Assembly: GCF_001884135.1 (NCBI RefSeq)
Contig: NZ_MAOC01000020.1
Span: 1-64,000 of the forward strand
Direction of reading: 5' to 3'
DNA from: Bacillus nitratireducens
Lineage (GTDB): Bacteria > Bacillota > Bacilli > Bacillales > Bacillaceae_G
DNA length: 64,000 bases
Below, in pieces: positions 24,703-33,932 of the stretch (position 1 is its first letter; the number at the start of each line of letters is the position of its first letter). The notes under the pieces were generated by a model that saw only the letters and a list, made by a program, of their open reading frames with translations, had not been told where the DNA came from and searched no databases. The translations under genes were made by a program, and so were the position numbers.

Positions 24703-26001
24703 ATGAGGTTATCTGATTATAATACGCCGCTATCTGGTATGCTAGCGGCTCAAATGGGATTACAAACGACGAAACAAAACTTATCTAACATTCACACACC
24801 TGGTTATGTGCGTCAAGCCGTGAATTTAGGATCTGTAGGTGCTAGTAACGGTCATACGCCAGGACAGAGAATTGGTTATGGTGTACAAACATTAGGTGTT
24901 GACCGAATTACTGATGAAGTGAAAACGAAGCAATTTAATGATCAGTTGTCACAGTTCTCTTACTACGCATTTATGAATTTTACTTTATCACGAGTAGAGT
25001 CTATGGTAGGAACTACAGGAAAAAATTCATTATCAAGTTTAATGGATGGTTTTTTTAATGCGTTTCGTGAAGTTGCGAAAAATCCGGAACAATCAAACTA
25101 CTACAGTACATTAGCTGCTGAAACTGGAAAGTTCACAAGTCAAGTAAATCGTCTTGCGAAAAACTTAGATACAGCAGAAATACAGACGACAGAAGATATT
25201 GAAGCGCATGTCAATGAATTTAATCGTCTTGGTGCTAGTTTAGCAGAAGCGAATAAAAAAATTGGACAAGCAGGGACACAAGTACCTAATCAACTATTTG
25301 ATGAACGTGATCGCATTATTACAGAGATGTCTAAATATGCCAATATAGAAGTGTCTTATGAATCTATGAATCTGAATATCGCGAGTATTAGAATTGATGG
25401 CGTTTTAACAGTAAATGGACAAGACACATATCCACTTCAATTAAATAAGGGGAACGAACCGATGACTGTTGCGATTTATGGCTCGGATATTCCTTTAACA
25501 GGTGGAGCAATTCAATCGGCAATAGATACGAAAGCGAAGATTGCTAGTTATAAGAAAAATATTGAAGACTTAATGAGTTCTGTGAAAAATCAAGTGAATA
25601 CAGTGATGGGAAAAGACTTCTTCGTTGGAGATCATGCGAAAGATATACAGTTAAATCCTGAATTCGCAAAAGATGTTTCAAAAATGAAAATTTCTGCTGA
25701 AACAGCAAATAAACTGGCAGGAATTACAGATGGAGATTATAAAGAAGGTCTTTCTTATAAACAAGCGTTAGACCAATTTATAGTTGGTGTAGCTTCTGAT
25801 AAAAATGCGGTGAATGCTTATCAAAATATTCATAAAGATTTATTAGAAGGTATTCAGCAAGAAAAAATGAGTATAGAAGGCGTCAACATGGAAGAGGAAA
25901 TGGTTAATTTAATGGCCTTCCAGAAATACTTCGTGGCAAACTCTAAGGCTATTACAACAATGAATGAAGTATTTGACAGTCTGTTTTCGATTATTAGATA
26001 A
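24703..26001 (+). CDS. flgK: Flagellar hook-associated protein 1 FlgK
   Basis: A 432-aa hook-filament junction protein. The N-terminus has the axial rod/hook motif (QTTKQNLSNIHTPGYVRQ, about residues 22-39), and the C-terminus has the partner helix GVNMEEEMVNLMAFQKYFVANSKAITTMNEVFDSLFSIIR. It is shorter than enteric FlgK (about 550 aa) but normal for Bacillus. It follows the FlgN-like gene; a 188-bp spacer with a structured element separates it from flgL. Confidence 0.95.
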   Translation: MRLSDYNTPLSGMLAAQMGLQTTKQNLSNIHTPGYVRQAVNLGSVGASNGHTPGQRIGYGVQTLGVDRITDEVKTKQFNDQLSQFSYYAFMNFTLSRVESMVGTTGKNSLSSLMDGFFNAFREVAKNPEQSNYYSTLAAETGKFTSQVNRLAKNLDTAEIQTTEDIEAHVNEFNRLGASLAEANKKIGQAGTQVPNQLFDERDRIITEMSKYANIEVSYESMNLNIASIRIDGVLTVNGQDTYPLQLNKGNEPMTVAIYGSDIPLTGGAIQSAIDTKAKIASYKKNIEDLMSSVKNQVNTVMGKDFFVGDHAKDIQLNPEFAKDVSKMKISAETANKLAGITDGDYKEGLSYKQALDQFIVGVASDKNAVNAYQNIHKDLLEGIQQEKMSIEGVNMEEEMVNLMAFQKYFVANSKAITTMNEVFDSLFSIIR

Positions 26002-26017
26002 CATGTAGAAGAATTGA

Positions 26018-26180
26018 AAAGCTTTTTTATGGATCCAATATAGGATAGAAGCGGACAGAGCCTTTTAGTGGATCAAGCCGTATAAGATCAGAGAAATGAA
26101 ACGGTTGAATGGTAAGAAAGAAAATAACCGTACAAAGTGGCAGTTGCTTCCTCTTGCCAAGTCAAATATAGATAAAGGAG
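26018..26180 (+). ncRNA. Putative structured RNA element A, flgL leader
   Basis: No protein frame is convincing in this 188-bp gap, which is unusual because flgK and flgL normally abut. It shares with element B (39072-39240) a core (26067-26115) matching at about 33 of 48 aligned positions, centred on AAGATCAGAGAAATG. It also shares a hairpin with loop ending CCTCT just before the 3' arm: TGGCA 26138-26142 pairs with TGCCA 26155-26159, where element B has GTGA/TCAC. AAAAGCTTTTTT begins both. The hairpin ends about 16 nt before the flgL ribosome site. Function unknown; cis regulation is inferred. Confidence 0.6.
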
Positions 26181-26189
26181 AAGATAGGG

Positions 26190-27053
26190 ATGAGAGTATC
26201 GACGTTTCAAAATGCAAACTGGGCAAAGAATCAGATGATGGATTTGAATGTGCAACAGCAATATTACCGAAATCAAGTAACTTCCGGTAAAAAAAATCTT
26301 CTCATGAGTGAAGATCCACTTGCAGCAAGTAAATCATTTGCGATTCAACATTCATTAGCAAATATTGAACAGATGCAAAAGGATATAGCAGATTCTAGAA
26401 ATGTGTTAAGTCAAACGGAAAATACATTACAAGGTATTGTGAAATCTTTAACGAGAGTGGAGCAATTAACTTTGCAAGCGGTAAACGGGACGAATAGTCC
26501 TAATGAATTAAAAGCAAGCGCTGCAGAAATTGATCAGCTTTTAAAACAAGTGGTGTATTTAGCGAATAAACAAGAACAAGGGCGATATATTTTTGGTGGA
26601 GATAGTGCTTCAAAACCACCATTTGCAGAAGATGGTACATATCAAGGTGGGGAAAATGACGTTACCTGGAAATTAAATGATGGATATGAACTCAAAATGT
26701 TTCGCAATGGAAAAGATTTATTGGAACCCGTAATTAAAACGTTAACAAAAATAAGAGATGTTATGCAAAATGGAGACCAAGATGCACTGGAATCTGTAAT
26801 GGGAGAAAATAAAAAAAATCTAGATAATATATTGAATCGTACGACTGAAGTAGGTTCAATATTAAATACAGTGGACACATTTAAGACGATATTAAGTGAA
26901 CAAAATCTAGCTCTTCAAGAAAATAGAAAAGAGATAGAAGATGTAGATTTAGCGGTAGCAATTTCAGATTTAGCTTATATAAATGCGACGTATGAGGCAA
27001 CATTAAAAGCGGTTAGTACAATGAGTAAGACAAGTATTTTAGATTATATCTAG
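26190..27053 (+). CDS. flgL: Flagellar hook-associated protein 3 FlgL
   Basis: A 287-aa flagellin-family junction protein. The N-terminal D0/D1 helix (MRVSTFQNANWAKNQMMDLN, then VTSGKKNLLMSEDPLAASK), central VKSLTRVEQLTLQAVNGTNSPNE, and C-terminal VDLAVAISDLAYINATYEATLKAVSTMSK are all typical. AAAGGAGAAGATAGG precedes the ATG. It is intact, which distinguishes this strain from motility-deficient relatives in which flgL is broken. The 5' region contains structured element A. Confidence 0.94.
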   Translation: MRVSTFQNANWAKNQMMDLNVQQQYYRNQVTSGKKNLLMSEDPLAASKSFAIQHSLANIEQMQKDIADSRNVLSQTENTLQGIVKSLTRVEQLTLQAVNGTNSPNELKASAAEIDQLLKQVVYLANKQEQGRYIFGGDSASKPPFAEDGTYQGGENDVTWKLNDGYELKMFRNGKDLLEPVIKTLTKIRDVMQNGDQDALESVMGENKKNLDNILNRTTEVGSILNTVDTFKTILSEQNLALQENRKEIEDVDLAVAISDLAYINATYEATLKAVSTMSKTSILDYI

Positions 27054-27069
27054 AAAAGGAGTGAAAAAT

Positions 27070-28440
27070 TTGGGGACTTCAGTATCAAATTTAGGTGGAA
27101 GACAGCAAATATGGAATCTTGGTAACAATATTATTGATACCTCTAATCTAGTAAATTTAGAATTACAGGCTTTAGAAATGAAAAAAACGCCTTACAATAA
27201 TCAAAAACAAACCTTAGCTACGGAACGAAATGTATATGCGAGTATGAAAAAGGAATTCGGTAGTTTTATGCAAGTATTCAAGGAGATGTATGCGTTTAAA
27301 GGGAATGAGAAGAAAGCGGGGGTGTCTAAAGAGGGATTTATTAATGTTCAAGCTGATGCTTCCGCACTTGCAGGAACGTATACGATTAATGTTAAAAAAG
27401 TAGCGGAAAGACATCAGATTACAACTACACTCATAGATAAATCTGATTCTGAAAATCCTAAAAATATAATCGAATTGGATTCGGAAATTGGAAAAGATGC
27501 TACATTTCGTATTAACGATAAAGAAGTTAAGCTTACTAAAGAGATGACATATAAGGATTTTGTTAATAAAATGAATAATGGAAATTATGGAGTGTCTGTA
27601 TATTCATTAGGTGGACAGTTGTTTTTTACATCAACTACTGCTGGGGAAAATGGAGAAATTAAATTAGTTGATGGTGAAGGTGGAATATTAAAAGACATTG
27701 GATTGGTAACTTCAGAAATGATAGATGGAAAAAATGTAATTGCCAAACAAGTAACAGCGCCTCAAAATGCCGAATTTATAATTAATGGTATGACTGATAG
27801 CAGTCCCTCTAATAAAATTGATACAATTCCAGGATTAACTATTAATTTGGAAAAGGAAACGACTGAACCAATTAAGGTTACGATTGAAGATTCAAACATT
27901 AAAGAATCAATCAATATGATAAAAAAAATGAGAGATCAATATAATAAGGCTGTTTCAACGCTCGATTTATTTGCCGGCGAAAATGGAGCTATGCAAGGTA
28001 ATAATATTGCATTTTCTATTAGTAATATTATGGCTAATGTATTTAGACACAAACAAGATGATAAATTTATGTTTTCATTTGGAATTGAAGTCGATAAGAC
28101 TGGAAAAATGGTTCTCGATGAAGAAAAGCTAAGTAAGGCTTTTAAGGAGAATCCAGAAACTGCAAAACAGTTCTTCTTTGGCTTTAATGGACTAGGGCAT
28201 GAGATAGAAAAAAAACTAGATGGTATTTTAGGAGATGAAGGTGTAATAGGGCAGAGGTCAAAAAGTATAGAGGGGCAAATAAAAGAGCTAGATAAAAAAA
28301 TTGATGCAATCGATAAGCTGAATAAACAAAAACAAGAGACCATTATTGATAAATATTCAAAGTTAGAACAACAGTTATCGATGTTAGATCAGCAACTAAA
28401 AACAATTAAAGCAATGACAAAACAAAAAAGTGATGATTAA
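27070..28440 (+). CDS. fliD: Flagellar filament cap FliD
   Basis: A 456-aa hook-associated protein 2 that caps the filament and adds flagellin. The N-terminal domain has the FliD pattern (NNIIDTSNLVNLELQALEMKKTPYNNQKQTL), then GTYTINVKKVAERHQI, and the C-terminal coiled coil (QLSMLDQQLKTIKAMTKQK). The nominal GTG at 27061 overlaps the AAAAGGAG site, so the TTG at 27070 is the likely start. Tight spacing with flgL and fliS shows one operon. Confidence 0.93.
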   Translation: MGTSVSNLGGRQQIWNLGNNIIDTSNLVNLELQALEMKKTPYNNQKQTLATERNVYASMKKEFGSFMQVFKEMYAFKGNEKKAGVSKEGFINVQADASALAGTYTINVKKVAERHQITTTLIDKSDSENPKNIIELDSEIGKDATFRINDKEVKLTKEMTYKDFVNKMNNGNYGVSVYSLGGQLFFTSTTAGENGEIKLVDGEGGILKDIGLVTSEMIDGKNVIAKQVTAPQNAEFIINGMTDSSPSNKIDTIPGLTINLEKETTEPIKVTIEDSNIKESINMIKKMRDQYNKAVSTLDLFAGENGAMQGNNIAFSISNIMANVFRHKQDDKFMFSFGIEVDKTGKMVLDEEKLSKAFKENPETAKQFFFGFNGLGHEIEKKLDGILGDEGVIGQRSKSIEGQIKELDKKIDAIDKLNKQKQETIIDKYSKLEQQLSMLDQQLKTIKAMTKQKSDD

Positions 28441-28462
28441 TGAAAGTTAAGGAAGTGATCGT

Positions 28463-28831
28463 ATGCAAGCATGGCAACGCTATATGCAAAATGACATTAT
28501 GACGAGTAATCCAATTAAAAATACAATTTTTATTTATGAAAGATGTATCGTTGAGTTTCGTAATTTAGAAGAGCTTTTAAATACTTTTAAACTCCAAGAA
28601 GGAGATACGCTCCTTGAAAAATTAGAACGTATTTTTGAAGAGCTAAAGCTTCAATTAAATCCTGAGATTACTAAAGATTTGTATGATAGCCTATTCGGTT
28701 TATACGATTGGATTAGCATTCAAATTCAGACGATGAAAGTAACGCGTGAAGCAAACGATATTGATGCGATTGTGAAAGTGTTACAAGATTTAATAGATGG
28801 TTACCGCGGAGCAATTGAAAATGAACAATGA
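28463..28831 (+). CDS. fliS: Flagellin chaperone FliS
   Basis: A 122-aa four-helix protein that binds flagellin before export. Signature: QNDIMTSNPIKNTIFIYERCIVEF at about residues 8-31, and LYDWISIQIQ with VLQDLIDGYRGAIE near the end. It follows fliD by 22 bp and overlaps the next small gene by 11 bp. Confidence 0.93.
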   Translation: MQAWQRYMQNDIMTSNPIKNTIFIYERCIVEFRNLEELLNTFKLQEGDTLLEKLERIFEELKLQLNPEITKDLYDSLFGLYDWISIQIQTMKVTREANDIDAIVKVLQDLIDGYRGAIENEQ

Positions 28832-29093
28832 CATTTATCAAGCGTTTGTCGGCTGTTTTAATGAAATCGGTGAATTACAAGTATCAGCTGAAGAATTTAC
28901 TGAGAAAAGTGCTATGTTAAATCGCTGGATGATGACTTTGGGTGAAAAGACGCGAGCAGATGTTGCAGCGGAAGTGAGTCCATTAATAATAAAGGCAGCT
29001 CAACATATTCGAGATAAGCAAAAGATTTTGGAAGAAATGATTATGACAAATGATGGGCGAATGAAGGCTAATTCGTATTACGGTAAATATTAA
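28821..29093 (+). CDS. FliT-like small helical protein
   Basis: A 90-aa protein overlapping the end of fliS, the usual place of the FliT-type chaperone of FliD. It is mostly helical (about residues 5-35 and 50-80). The ATG at 28821 has GGAG nine bases ahead, while longer in-frame versions start inside fliS. Similarity to FliT is by position and size only. Confidence 0.7.
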   Translation: MNNDIYQAFVGCFNEIGELQVSAEEFTEKSAMLNRWMMTLGEKTRADVAAEVSPLIIKAAQHIRDKQKILEEMIMTNDGRMKANSYYGKY

Positions 29094-29106
29094 TTGTAAA
29101 GTATGG

Positions 29107-29138
29107 AAACGGGTTCCTCTTATTACAAGGGGGATCCA
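29107..29138 (+). terminator. Hairpin after fliS-fliT, possible terminator
   Basis: GGGTTCCTCTT pairs with AAGGGGGATCC, partly through G-T pairs, with loop ATTAC. The T-rich tail is weak, so termination is uncertain. The next 340 bp to flgB hold AT-rich promoter-like sequence without other features. Confidence 0.5.
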
Positions 29139-29479
29139 TTCTGTTGTTTGAATAAAGACGTTCCACTGATTGAGGTTTCACTTTATGACTGTAATGGAAA
29201 AATAGCAATAATTTAAACAATAAAAAAATGAACGTTATTTTATTGTTCTTATATCGAAATGTTATATAGATTACTAGGTAAATACAGTTTTTTATATTAT
29301 TTTATATATTTTTTAATTTTTCTAAAGACAACAATGGGAAAATGGAATAAAATATGAAAGGGTACATGATAGATAATATTTTAATAAATAAATATAAGGA
29401 AATGAATAATGAAGTGAAACTTCCATCAGTGGATGATCATGCCGTAAGCGGTATGATGGAAAAAAGAAGGGTGTGGAAT

Positions 29480-29887
29480 ATGCCGGACTTAGTTAGTGAT
29501 GTTAGTCATTATATGAATTATTTAGTAACGAAGCGAAATACTGTTTCTAGTAATATTGCAAATGCGAATACACCGGGCTATAAAGCGCAAGGTGTAACAT
29601 TTGCTGAACAAATGAATATGAATAATCCACTATTCAAAAAAAACGCTGCGGATTTAAAGAGTAATTCAGACTTATATCAAACGAATGAAATGCACTTACC
29701 GACAGCAAATATGAAAAATACATATGCAAAGATTCAAACGAAATTAATGCAAACGAATAAAGATGGAAATAGCGTGGATGTAACGACAGAAATGCTAGAT
29801 TTAATGAAAACAAACCAATTATATGGTATCTCAATTAATGCGATTAATACGCAATACGCAATTAACCAAGCAGCACGTGGACGTTAA
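29480..29887 (+). CDS. flgB: Flagellar basal-body rod protein FlgB
   Basis: A 135-aa proximal rod subunit with the rod motif TVSSNIANANTPGYKAQGV at about residues 23-40 and the C-terminal helix DVTTEMLDLMKTNQLYGISINAINTQ. The frame is open to ATG 29354, adding 42 residues of a kind not seen in FlgB, but an AAGGGTG site precedes ATG 29480 and gives the standard length. It begins the basal-body block after a 340-bp gap. Confidence 0.9.
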   Translation: MPDLVSDVSHYMNYLVTKRNTVSSNIANANTPGYKAQGVTFAEQMNMNNPLFKKNAADLKSNSDLYQTNEMHLPTANMKNTYAKIQTKLMQTNKDGNSVDVTTEMLDLMKTNQLYGISINAINTQYAINQAARGR

Positions 29888-29907
29888 GTGTAGAAGGGGA
29901 GACAACG

Positions 29908-30321
29908 ATGTTCCAAGCAATTAATGCAAGTGGCTCAGCGCTAACTACAGCGAGAAAATGGATGGAAGTTACTTCTAACAATATCGTAAATGCGAATACG
30001 ACGGGAGCACCAGACGCAGAGCCGTATCACCGCCGAAGTGTGGTGCTAGAATCAAATAATAATTTTGCAAATATGCTAGAAGGAGCTCCTGCTAACGGAG
30101 TGAAAATAAAAAGTATTGAAACAGATCGAAATGAAAATCTAGTATATGATCCAACGCATCCACATGCAAATGAAGAAGGATATGTACGTTATCCGAACAT
30201 TAATGTGACAGCTGAGATGACGAATGTAATGGTTGCTCAAAAAATGTATGAAGCGAATACAAGTGTATTAAATGCGAACAAAAAAATGCTCGATAAAGAT
30301 TTAGAAATCGGCCGAGGATAA
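29908..30321 (+). CDS. flgC: Flagellar basal-body rod protein FlgC
   Basis: A 137-aa rod protein with the N-terminal axial motif KWMEVTSNNIVNANTTGAPDAEPYHRR and C-terminal TAEMTNVMVAQKMYEANTSVLNANKKMLDKDLEIG. Begins 20 bp after flgB with GGGGAG before the ATG. Length is normal. Confidence 0.95.
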   Translation: MFQAINASGSALTTARKWMEVTSNNIVNANTTGAPDAEPYHRRSVVLESNNNFANMLEGAPANGVKIKSIETDRNENLVYDPTHPHANEEGYVRYPNINVTAEMTNVMVAQKMYEANTSVLNANKKMLDKDLEIGRG

Positions 30322-30338
30322 GAGGGAAGAGGGCAAAT

Positions 30339-30638
30339 ATGAAAATCCAACCATTGTTAAATACACAGCCATTTGGAGCGATTCAGCCAATTGGAGCACC
30401 GAAAACTTCTCAAACATCTGTAGTTGAGGGTAGAAAGTTTATCGATTTATTGGAAGATATGAATAAACAGCAAAATAATGCACAAACTGCGGTATATGAT
30501 TTATTGACAAAAGGGGTAGGAGAAACACATGACGTTTTAATTCAGCAGAAGAAAGCTGAATCTCAAATGAAAACGGCTGCTCTTGTACGAGATAATCTTA
30601 TTGAGAATTATAAGTCACTAATTAATATGCAAATTTAG
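30339..30638 (+). CDS. fliE: Flagellar hook-basal body complex protein FliE
   Basis: A 99-aa protein that joins the MS ring to the rod. Signature: FIDLLEDMNKQQNNAQTAVYDLLTKGVGETHDVLIQQKKAESQMKTAALVRDN. The C-terminal NYKSLINMQI is also typical (YQEIMRMQI in other FliE). Tightly spaced between flgC and fliF. Confidence 0.95.
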   Translation: MKIQPLLNTQPFGAIQPIGAPKTSQTSVVEGRKFIDLLEDMNKQQNNAQTAVYDLLTKGVGETHDVLIQQKKAESQMKTAALVRDNLIENYKSLINMQI

Positions 30639-30660
30639 GAAAATGGACGGGTGTGTTTAA

Positions 30661-32238
30661 ATGGAAAAGTTAAAAAATGTTTTCCAATCGTTAAAAACGT
30701 GGCATAAGTTAGTCATTGGTGCTGCGCTTTTAGCAATTGTAACAGGAGCACTTTTATACTTCACCTTGCCAGATAAGTATGTTGTTGTATATCAAAATTT
30801 AAATGATGCAGACAAGCAAGAGATTACAGCAGAATTATCGAAGCTAGGTGTCGATTACCAATTAGCGGCCGATGGTTCGATTCGTGTGCAAAAGAATGAT
30901 GCTCCATGGGTTCGAAAAGAAATGAATGGAATGGGCTTACCGTTTAATTCAAAAAGCGGTGAGGAAATTTTATTAGAAAGCTCGCTCGGTTCAAGTGAGC
31001 AAGATAAAAAAATGAAACAAATTGTTGGTACGAAAAAGCAATTAGAGCAAGATATTGTAAGAAACTTTGCGGTGATAGAAACGGCAAATGTTCAAATTAC
31101 ATTACCTGAAAAAGAGACAATTTTTGATGAGGAAAAAGCAAAGGGGACAGCAGCGATTACTGTTGGTGTGAAGCGTGGTCAACTATTAACGGCTGATCAA
31201 GTTGCAGGTATACAGCAGATGATTAGTGCAGCAGTTCCTGGTGTAAAAGCAGAAGAAGTGAGTGTTATAGATAGCAAAAAAGGTGTTATTTCAAAAGGGG
31301 CAGGTGAAGCGCATTCCAGTAGTTCCTCTTCTTATGAGAAAGAAGTTGAGATGCAACACCAAATTGAAGGTAAATTAAAGCGAGATATCGATGCAACGTT
31401 AATGACGATGTTTAAGCCAAATGAATATAAAGTGAATACGAAAGTATCTGTAAACTACGATGAAGTTACACGTCAGTCTGAAAAGTATGGTGATAAAGGT
31501 GTACTTCGTAGTAAACAAGAGCAAGAGGAAAGCTCTACTGCGCAAGAAGGAGCAGATACGAAGCAAGGTGCTGGTATTACAGCGAACGGCGAAGTGCCAA
31601 ACTACGGTACGAACAATAATCAAAATGGCAAAATTGTCTACGATAATAAAAATGGTAACAAAATCGAAAATTATGAAATAGATAAAACAGTTGAAACGAT
31701 TAAGAAACATCCAGAATTAACGAAAACAAATGTTGTTTTATGGGTAGATAATGATACGTTAGTAAAACGAAGAATTGATATGGAAACTTTCAAAGAAGCA
31801 ATTGGTACAGCAGCTGGACTTCAAGCTGATCCGAACGGAAACTTTACAAATGGTCAAGTTAATGTTGTAACTGTTCAGTTTGATCAACCGAAAGAAGACA
31901 AGCCAAAAAAACCAGAAGAAAGTGGTATGAATTGGTGGTTAATCGGTGGAATTACAGGAGGTTTGTTAGCGCTCGCCTTGCTAATATGGTTCTTATTAGC
32001 AAGGAGTAAGAAAAAGAAAGAAGAAGAGGAATATGAAGAATACTTAGCAGAAGAGGAAGTTGCTGTTAGTAGTGAAAGCATTATGGAAATTCCTGAAGAG
32101 AAAATAGTGCCAGAGCCAAAACGAGAACCAGAACCAGTAGAACCGACAGAACCTACATTAGATGACCAAGTGCAGGAAGCTACGAGAGAGCATGTAGAAG
32201 GTACTGCAAAAGTTATTAAAAAATGGCTAAACGGATAG
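30661..32238 (+). CDS. fliF: Flagellar MS-ring protein FliF
   Basis: A 525-aa membrane ring protein with two membrane helices (about residues 18-36 and 425-447), the SRP-like ring-building modules between them (DKYVVVYQNLNDADKQEI, VSVIDSKKGVIS), a Gln/Glu/Ser-rich stretch at about 275-300, and a cytoplasmic tail with Glu/Pro-rich linker ending THEHVEGT-like KVIKKWLNG that binds FliG. No frameshift is seen. Confidence 0.95.
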   Translation: MEKLKNVFQSLKTWHKLVIGAALLAIVTGALLYFTLPDKYVVVYQNLNDADKQEITAELSKLGVDYQLAADGSIRVQKNDAPWVRKEMNGMGLPFNSKSGEEILLESSLGSSEQDKKMKQIVGTKKQLEQDIVRNFAVIETANVQITLPEKETIFDEEKAKGTAAITVGVKRGQLLTADQVAGIQQMISAAVPGVKAEEVSVIDSKKGVISKGAGEAHSSSSSSYEKEVEMQHQIEGKLKRDIDATLMTMFKPNEYKVNTKVSVNYDEVTRQSEKYGDKGVLRSKQEQEESSTAQEGADTKQGAGITANGEVPNYGTNNNQNGKIVYDNKNGNKIENYEIDKTVETIKKHPELTKTNVVLWVDNDTLVKRRIDMETFKEAIGTAAGLQADPNGNFTNGQVNVVTVQFDQPKEDKPKKPEESGMNWWLIGGITGGLLALALLIWFLLARSKKKKEEEEYEEYLAEEEVAVSSESIMEIPEEKIVPEPKREPEPVEPTEPTLDDQVQEATREHVEGTAKVIKKWLNG

Positions 32239-32254
32239 TAAGGGAGGAAAAACA

Positions 32255-33259
32255 ATGTTAGATGAAATCTCCTCCAAAGAAAAAGCTGCCATCCTTATTC
32301 GTACATTAGACGAAGGGGTGGCAGCAAAAGTCATTGAATATATGACGGCTGAGGAAAAAGAAGTGTTACTTCGTGAAATTGCGAAGTTTCGTGTATATAC
32401 AGCAGAAACGTTAGAAAATGTACTAGGGGAGTTTCTGTATGAACTAAATGTAAAAGAATTGAACTTAGTAGCCCCAGATAAAGAATACATTCGTCGTATA
32501 TTTAAAAATATGCCAGAAGACGATTTGGAAAAATTATTAGAAGACCTTTGGTACAACAAAGATAATCCATTTGAATTTTTAAATTCACTAACAGATTTAG
32601 AGCCACTTCTTACAGTGCTTAATGATGAATCGCCACAAACGATAGCAATTATTGCTTCTTATATTAAGCCTCAATTAGCATCTCAATTAATTGAGAGATT
32701 ACCAGATCATAAGCGTGTAGAAACGGTAATGGGCATTGCGAAGCTAGAGCAAGTGGATGGTGAATTAATTAATCAAATTGGTGAGTTATTAAAAGCAAAA
32801 TTAAATAATATGGCATTTAGTGCTATTAATAAAACAGATGGCTTGAAAACGATTGTAAACATTTTAAATAATGTTTCACGAGGCGTTGAAAAAACAGTTT
32901 TTCAAAAGCTTGATGAAGTCGATTATGAATTATCTGAGAAAATTAAAGAAAATATGTTTGTTTTTGAAGACTTACTCGGTCTTGAAGCTCTTGCACTTCG
33001 CCGCGTGTTAGAAGAAATTACAGATAATGGTGTTATTGCGAAAGCAATTAAAATTGCAAAAGAAGAAATTAAAGAGAAATTATTTACATGTATGTCTTCA
33101 AACCGTAAAGAGATGATTCTAGAAGAGTTAGATGGCTTAGGACCGCTTAAGATGACGGATGCTGAAAAAGCGCAGCAAATGATCACAGGTACAGTGAAAA
33201 AGCTAGAGAAAGAAGGAAGAATTATCATTCAAAGAGGTGAAGGTGATGTCCTTATTTAA
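32255..33259 (+). CDS. fliG: Flagellar motor switch protein FliG
   Basis: A 334-aa C-ring subunit with N (about 1-100), middle (about 110-190) and C-terminal torque domain. The middle domain has the family's ALL..DExPQTIAIIASYIKPQLASQLIERLP stretch and the C domain FEDLLGLEALALRRVLEEI with charged residues that contact the stator. GGAGG precedes the ATG. It overlaps fliH by 14 bp. Confidence 0.95.
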   Translation: MLDEISSKEKAAILIRTLDEGVAAKVIEYMTAEEKEVLLREIAKFRVYTAETLENVLGEFLYELNVKELNLVAPDKEYIRRIFKNMPEDDLEKLLEDLWYNKDNPFEFLNSLTDLEPLLTVLNDESPQTIAIIASYIKPQLASQLIERLPDHKRVETVMGIAKLEQVDGELINQIGELLKAKLNNMAFSAINKTDGLKTIVNILNNVSRGVEKTVFQKLDEVDYELSEKIKENMFVFEDLLGLEALALRRVLEEITDNGVIAKAIKIAKEEIKEKLFTCMSSNRKEMILEELDGLGPLKMTDAEKAQQMITGTVKKLEKEGRIIIQRGEGDVLI

Positions 33260-33932
33260 AAACAGAATTCCGAAGAATTCTGTTTCTTTTTCTGAAGAAA
33301 CGTATGAATTACAGTTTCCAAAACCAATACGAGTTCATGATGAAGGGGAAATACAAGTAGATCATGCAGAGCTTCTTGCGCAGCAAGATGCATTACATAT
33401 TGAAATGAATCAGCTAAGGCAGCAGCAACAAACGTTAGAACGAGAGCATCAGGAGTTGTTACAGGCTAAAGAAGAGTTTCAAATGCATATTCATGAACAA
33501 ATGGAACAGATGGAAGCAGTACGTATGCAATTTCAAAAGGAGCAACAAGAAACGGCATACGAATGGACAGAATTATTATGGGAACAATCTTTTCAATTAG
33601 CAGAAAAAATTGTGAATCAAGCGATAGATTCACGATTATTAGACGTTCTGCCAATATTAACAGGGATCGTTCAAACATTACCGACTTCATTTGAAAAGTT
33701 AATTATAACGGTTCATCCAGAAACATTTGAGCGTATACAAGAAGAGAAAGAAGATACGAAAGAGTATTGGTTACTACAATTAGTAGAATGGAAGTATGAT
33801 TTTTCTTTACAGTTTGGTGAGTTTGTTTTGGAGGAAGAGAAAGAGTTCTTTGAATTTAAATTTGCACCTATATTTGCGAAACTTCGTCGTAAATGGGAAG
33901 AGAAAAAGTTGTTTGAGGAGCAAAATGTATGA
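33246..33932 (+). CDS. fliH: Flagellar export apparatus regulator FliH
   Basis: A 228-aa FliH-type protein: an N-terminal coiled coil rich in Gln/Glu (about residues 40-105) and a C-terminal V-ATPase-E-like domain (NQAIDSRLLDVLPILTGIVQTLP). It controls the export ATPase FliI. An in-frame GTG at 33237 is part of the GAGGTGAAGGTG site, so ATG 33246 is chosen. It overlaps fliI by 4 bp. Confidence 0.88.
   Translation: MSLFKNRIPKNSVSFSEETYELQFPKPIRVHDEGEIQVDHAELLAQQDALHIEMNQLRQQQQTLEREHQELLQAKEEFQMHIHEQMEQMEAVRMQFQKEQQETAYEWTELLWEQSFQLAEKIVNQAIDSRLLDVLPILTGIVQTLPTSFEKLIITVHPETFERIQEEKEDTKEYWLLQLVEWKYDFSLQFGEFVLEEEKEFFEFKFAPIFAKLRRKWEEKKLFEEQNV

Noticed and set aside
29094-29353. CCTCTTATT hairpin before flgB as another copy of the same element
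   Set aside because: The loop/stem string is similar, but no AAGAYCAGAGA core is present and the hairpin is better explained as a weak terminator.
29354-29479. N-terminal extension of FlgB
   Set aside because: The 42 extra residues do not match FlgB proteins and a ribosome site precedes ATG 29480, although the extension cannot be fully excluded.
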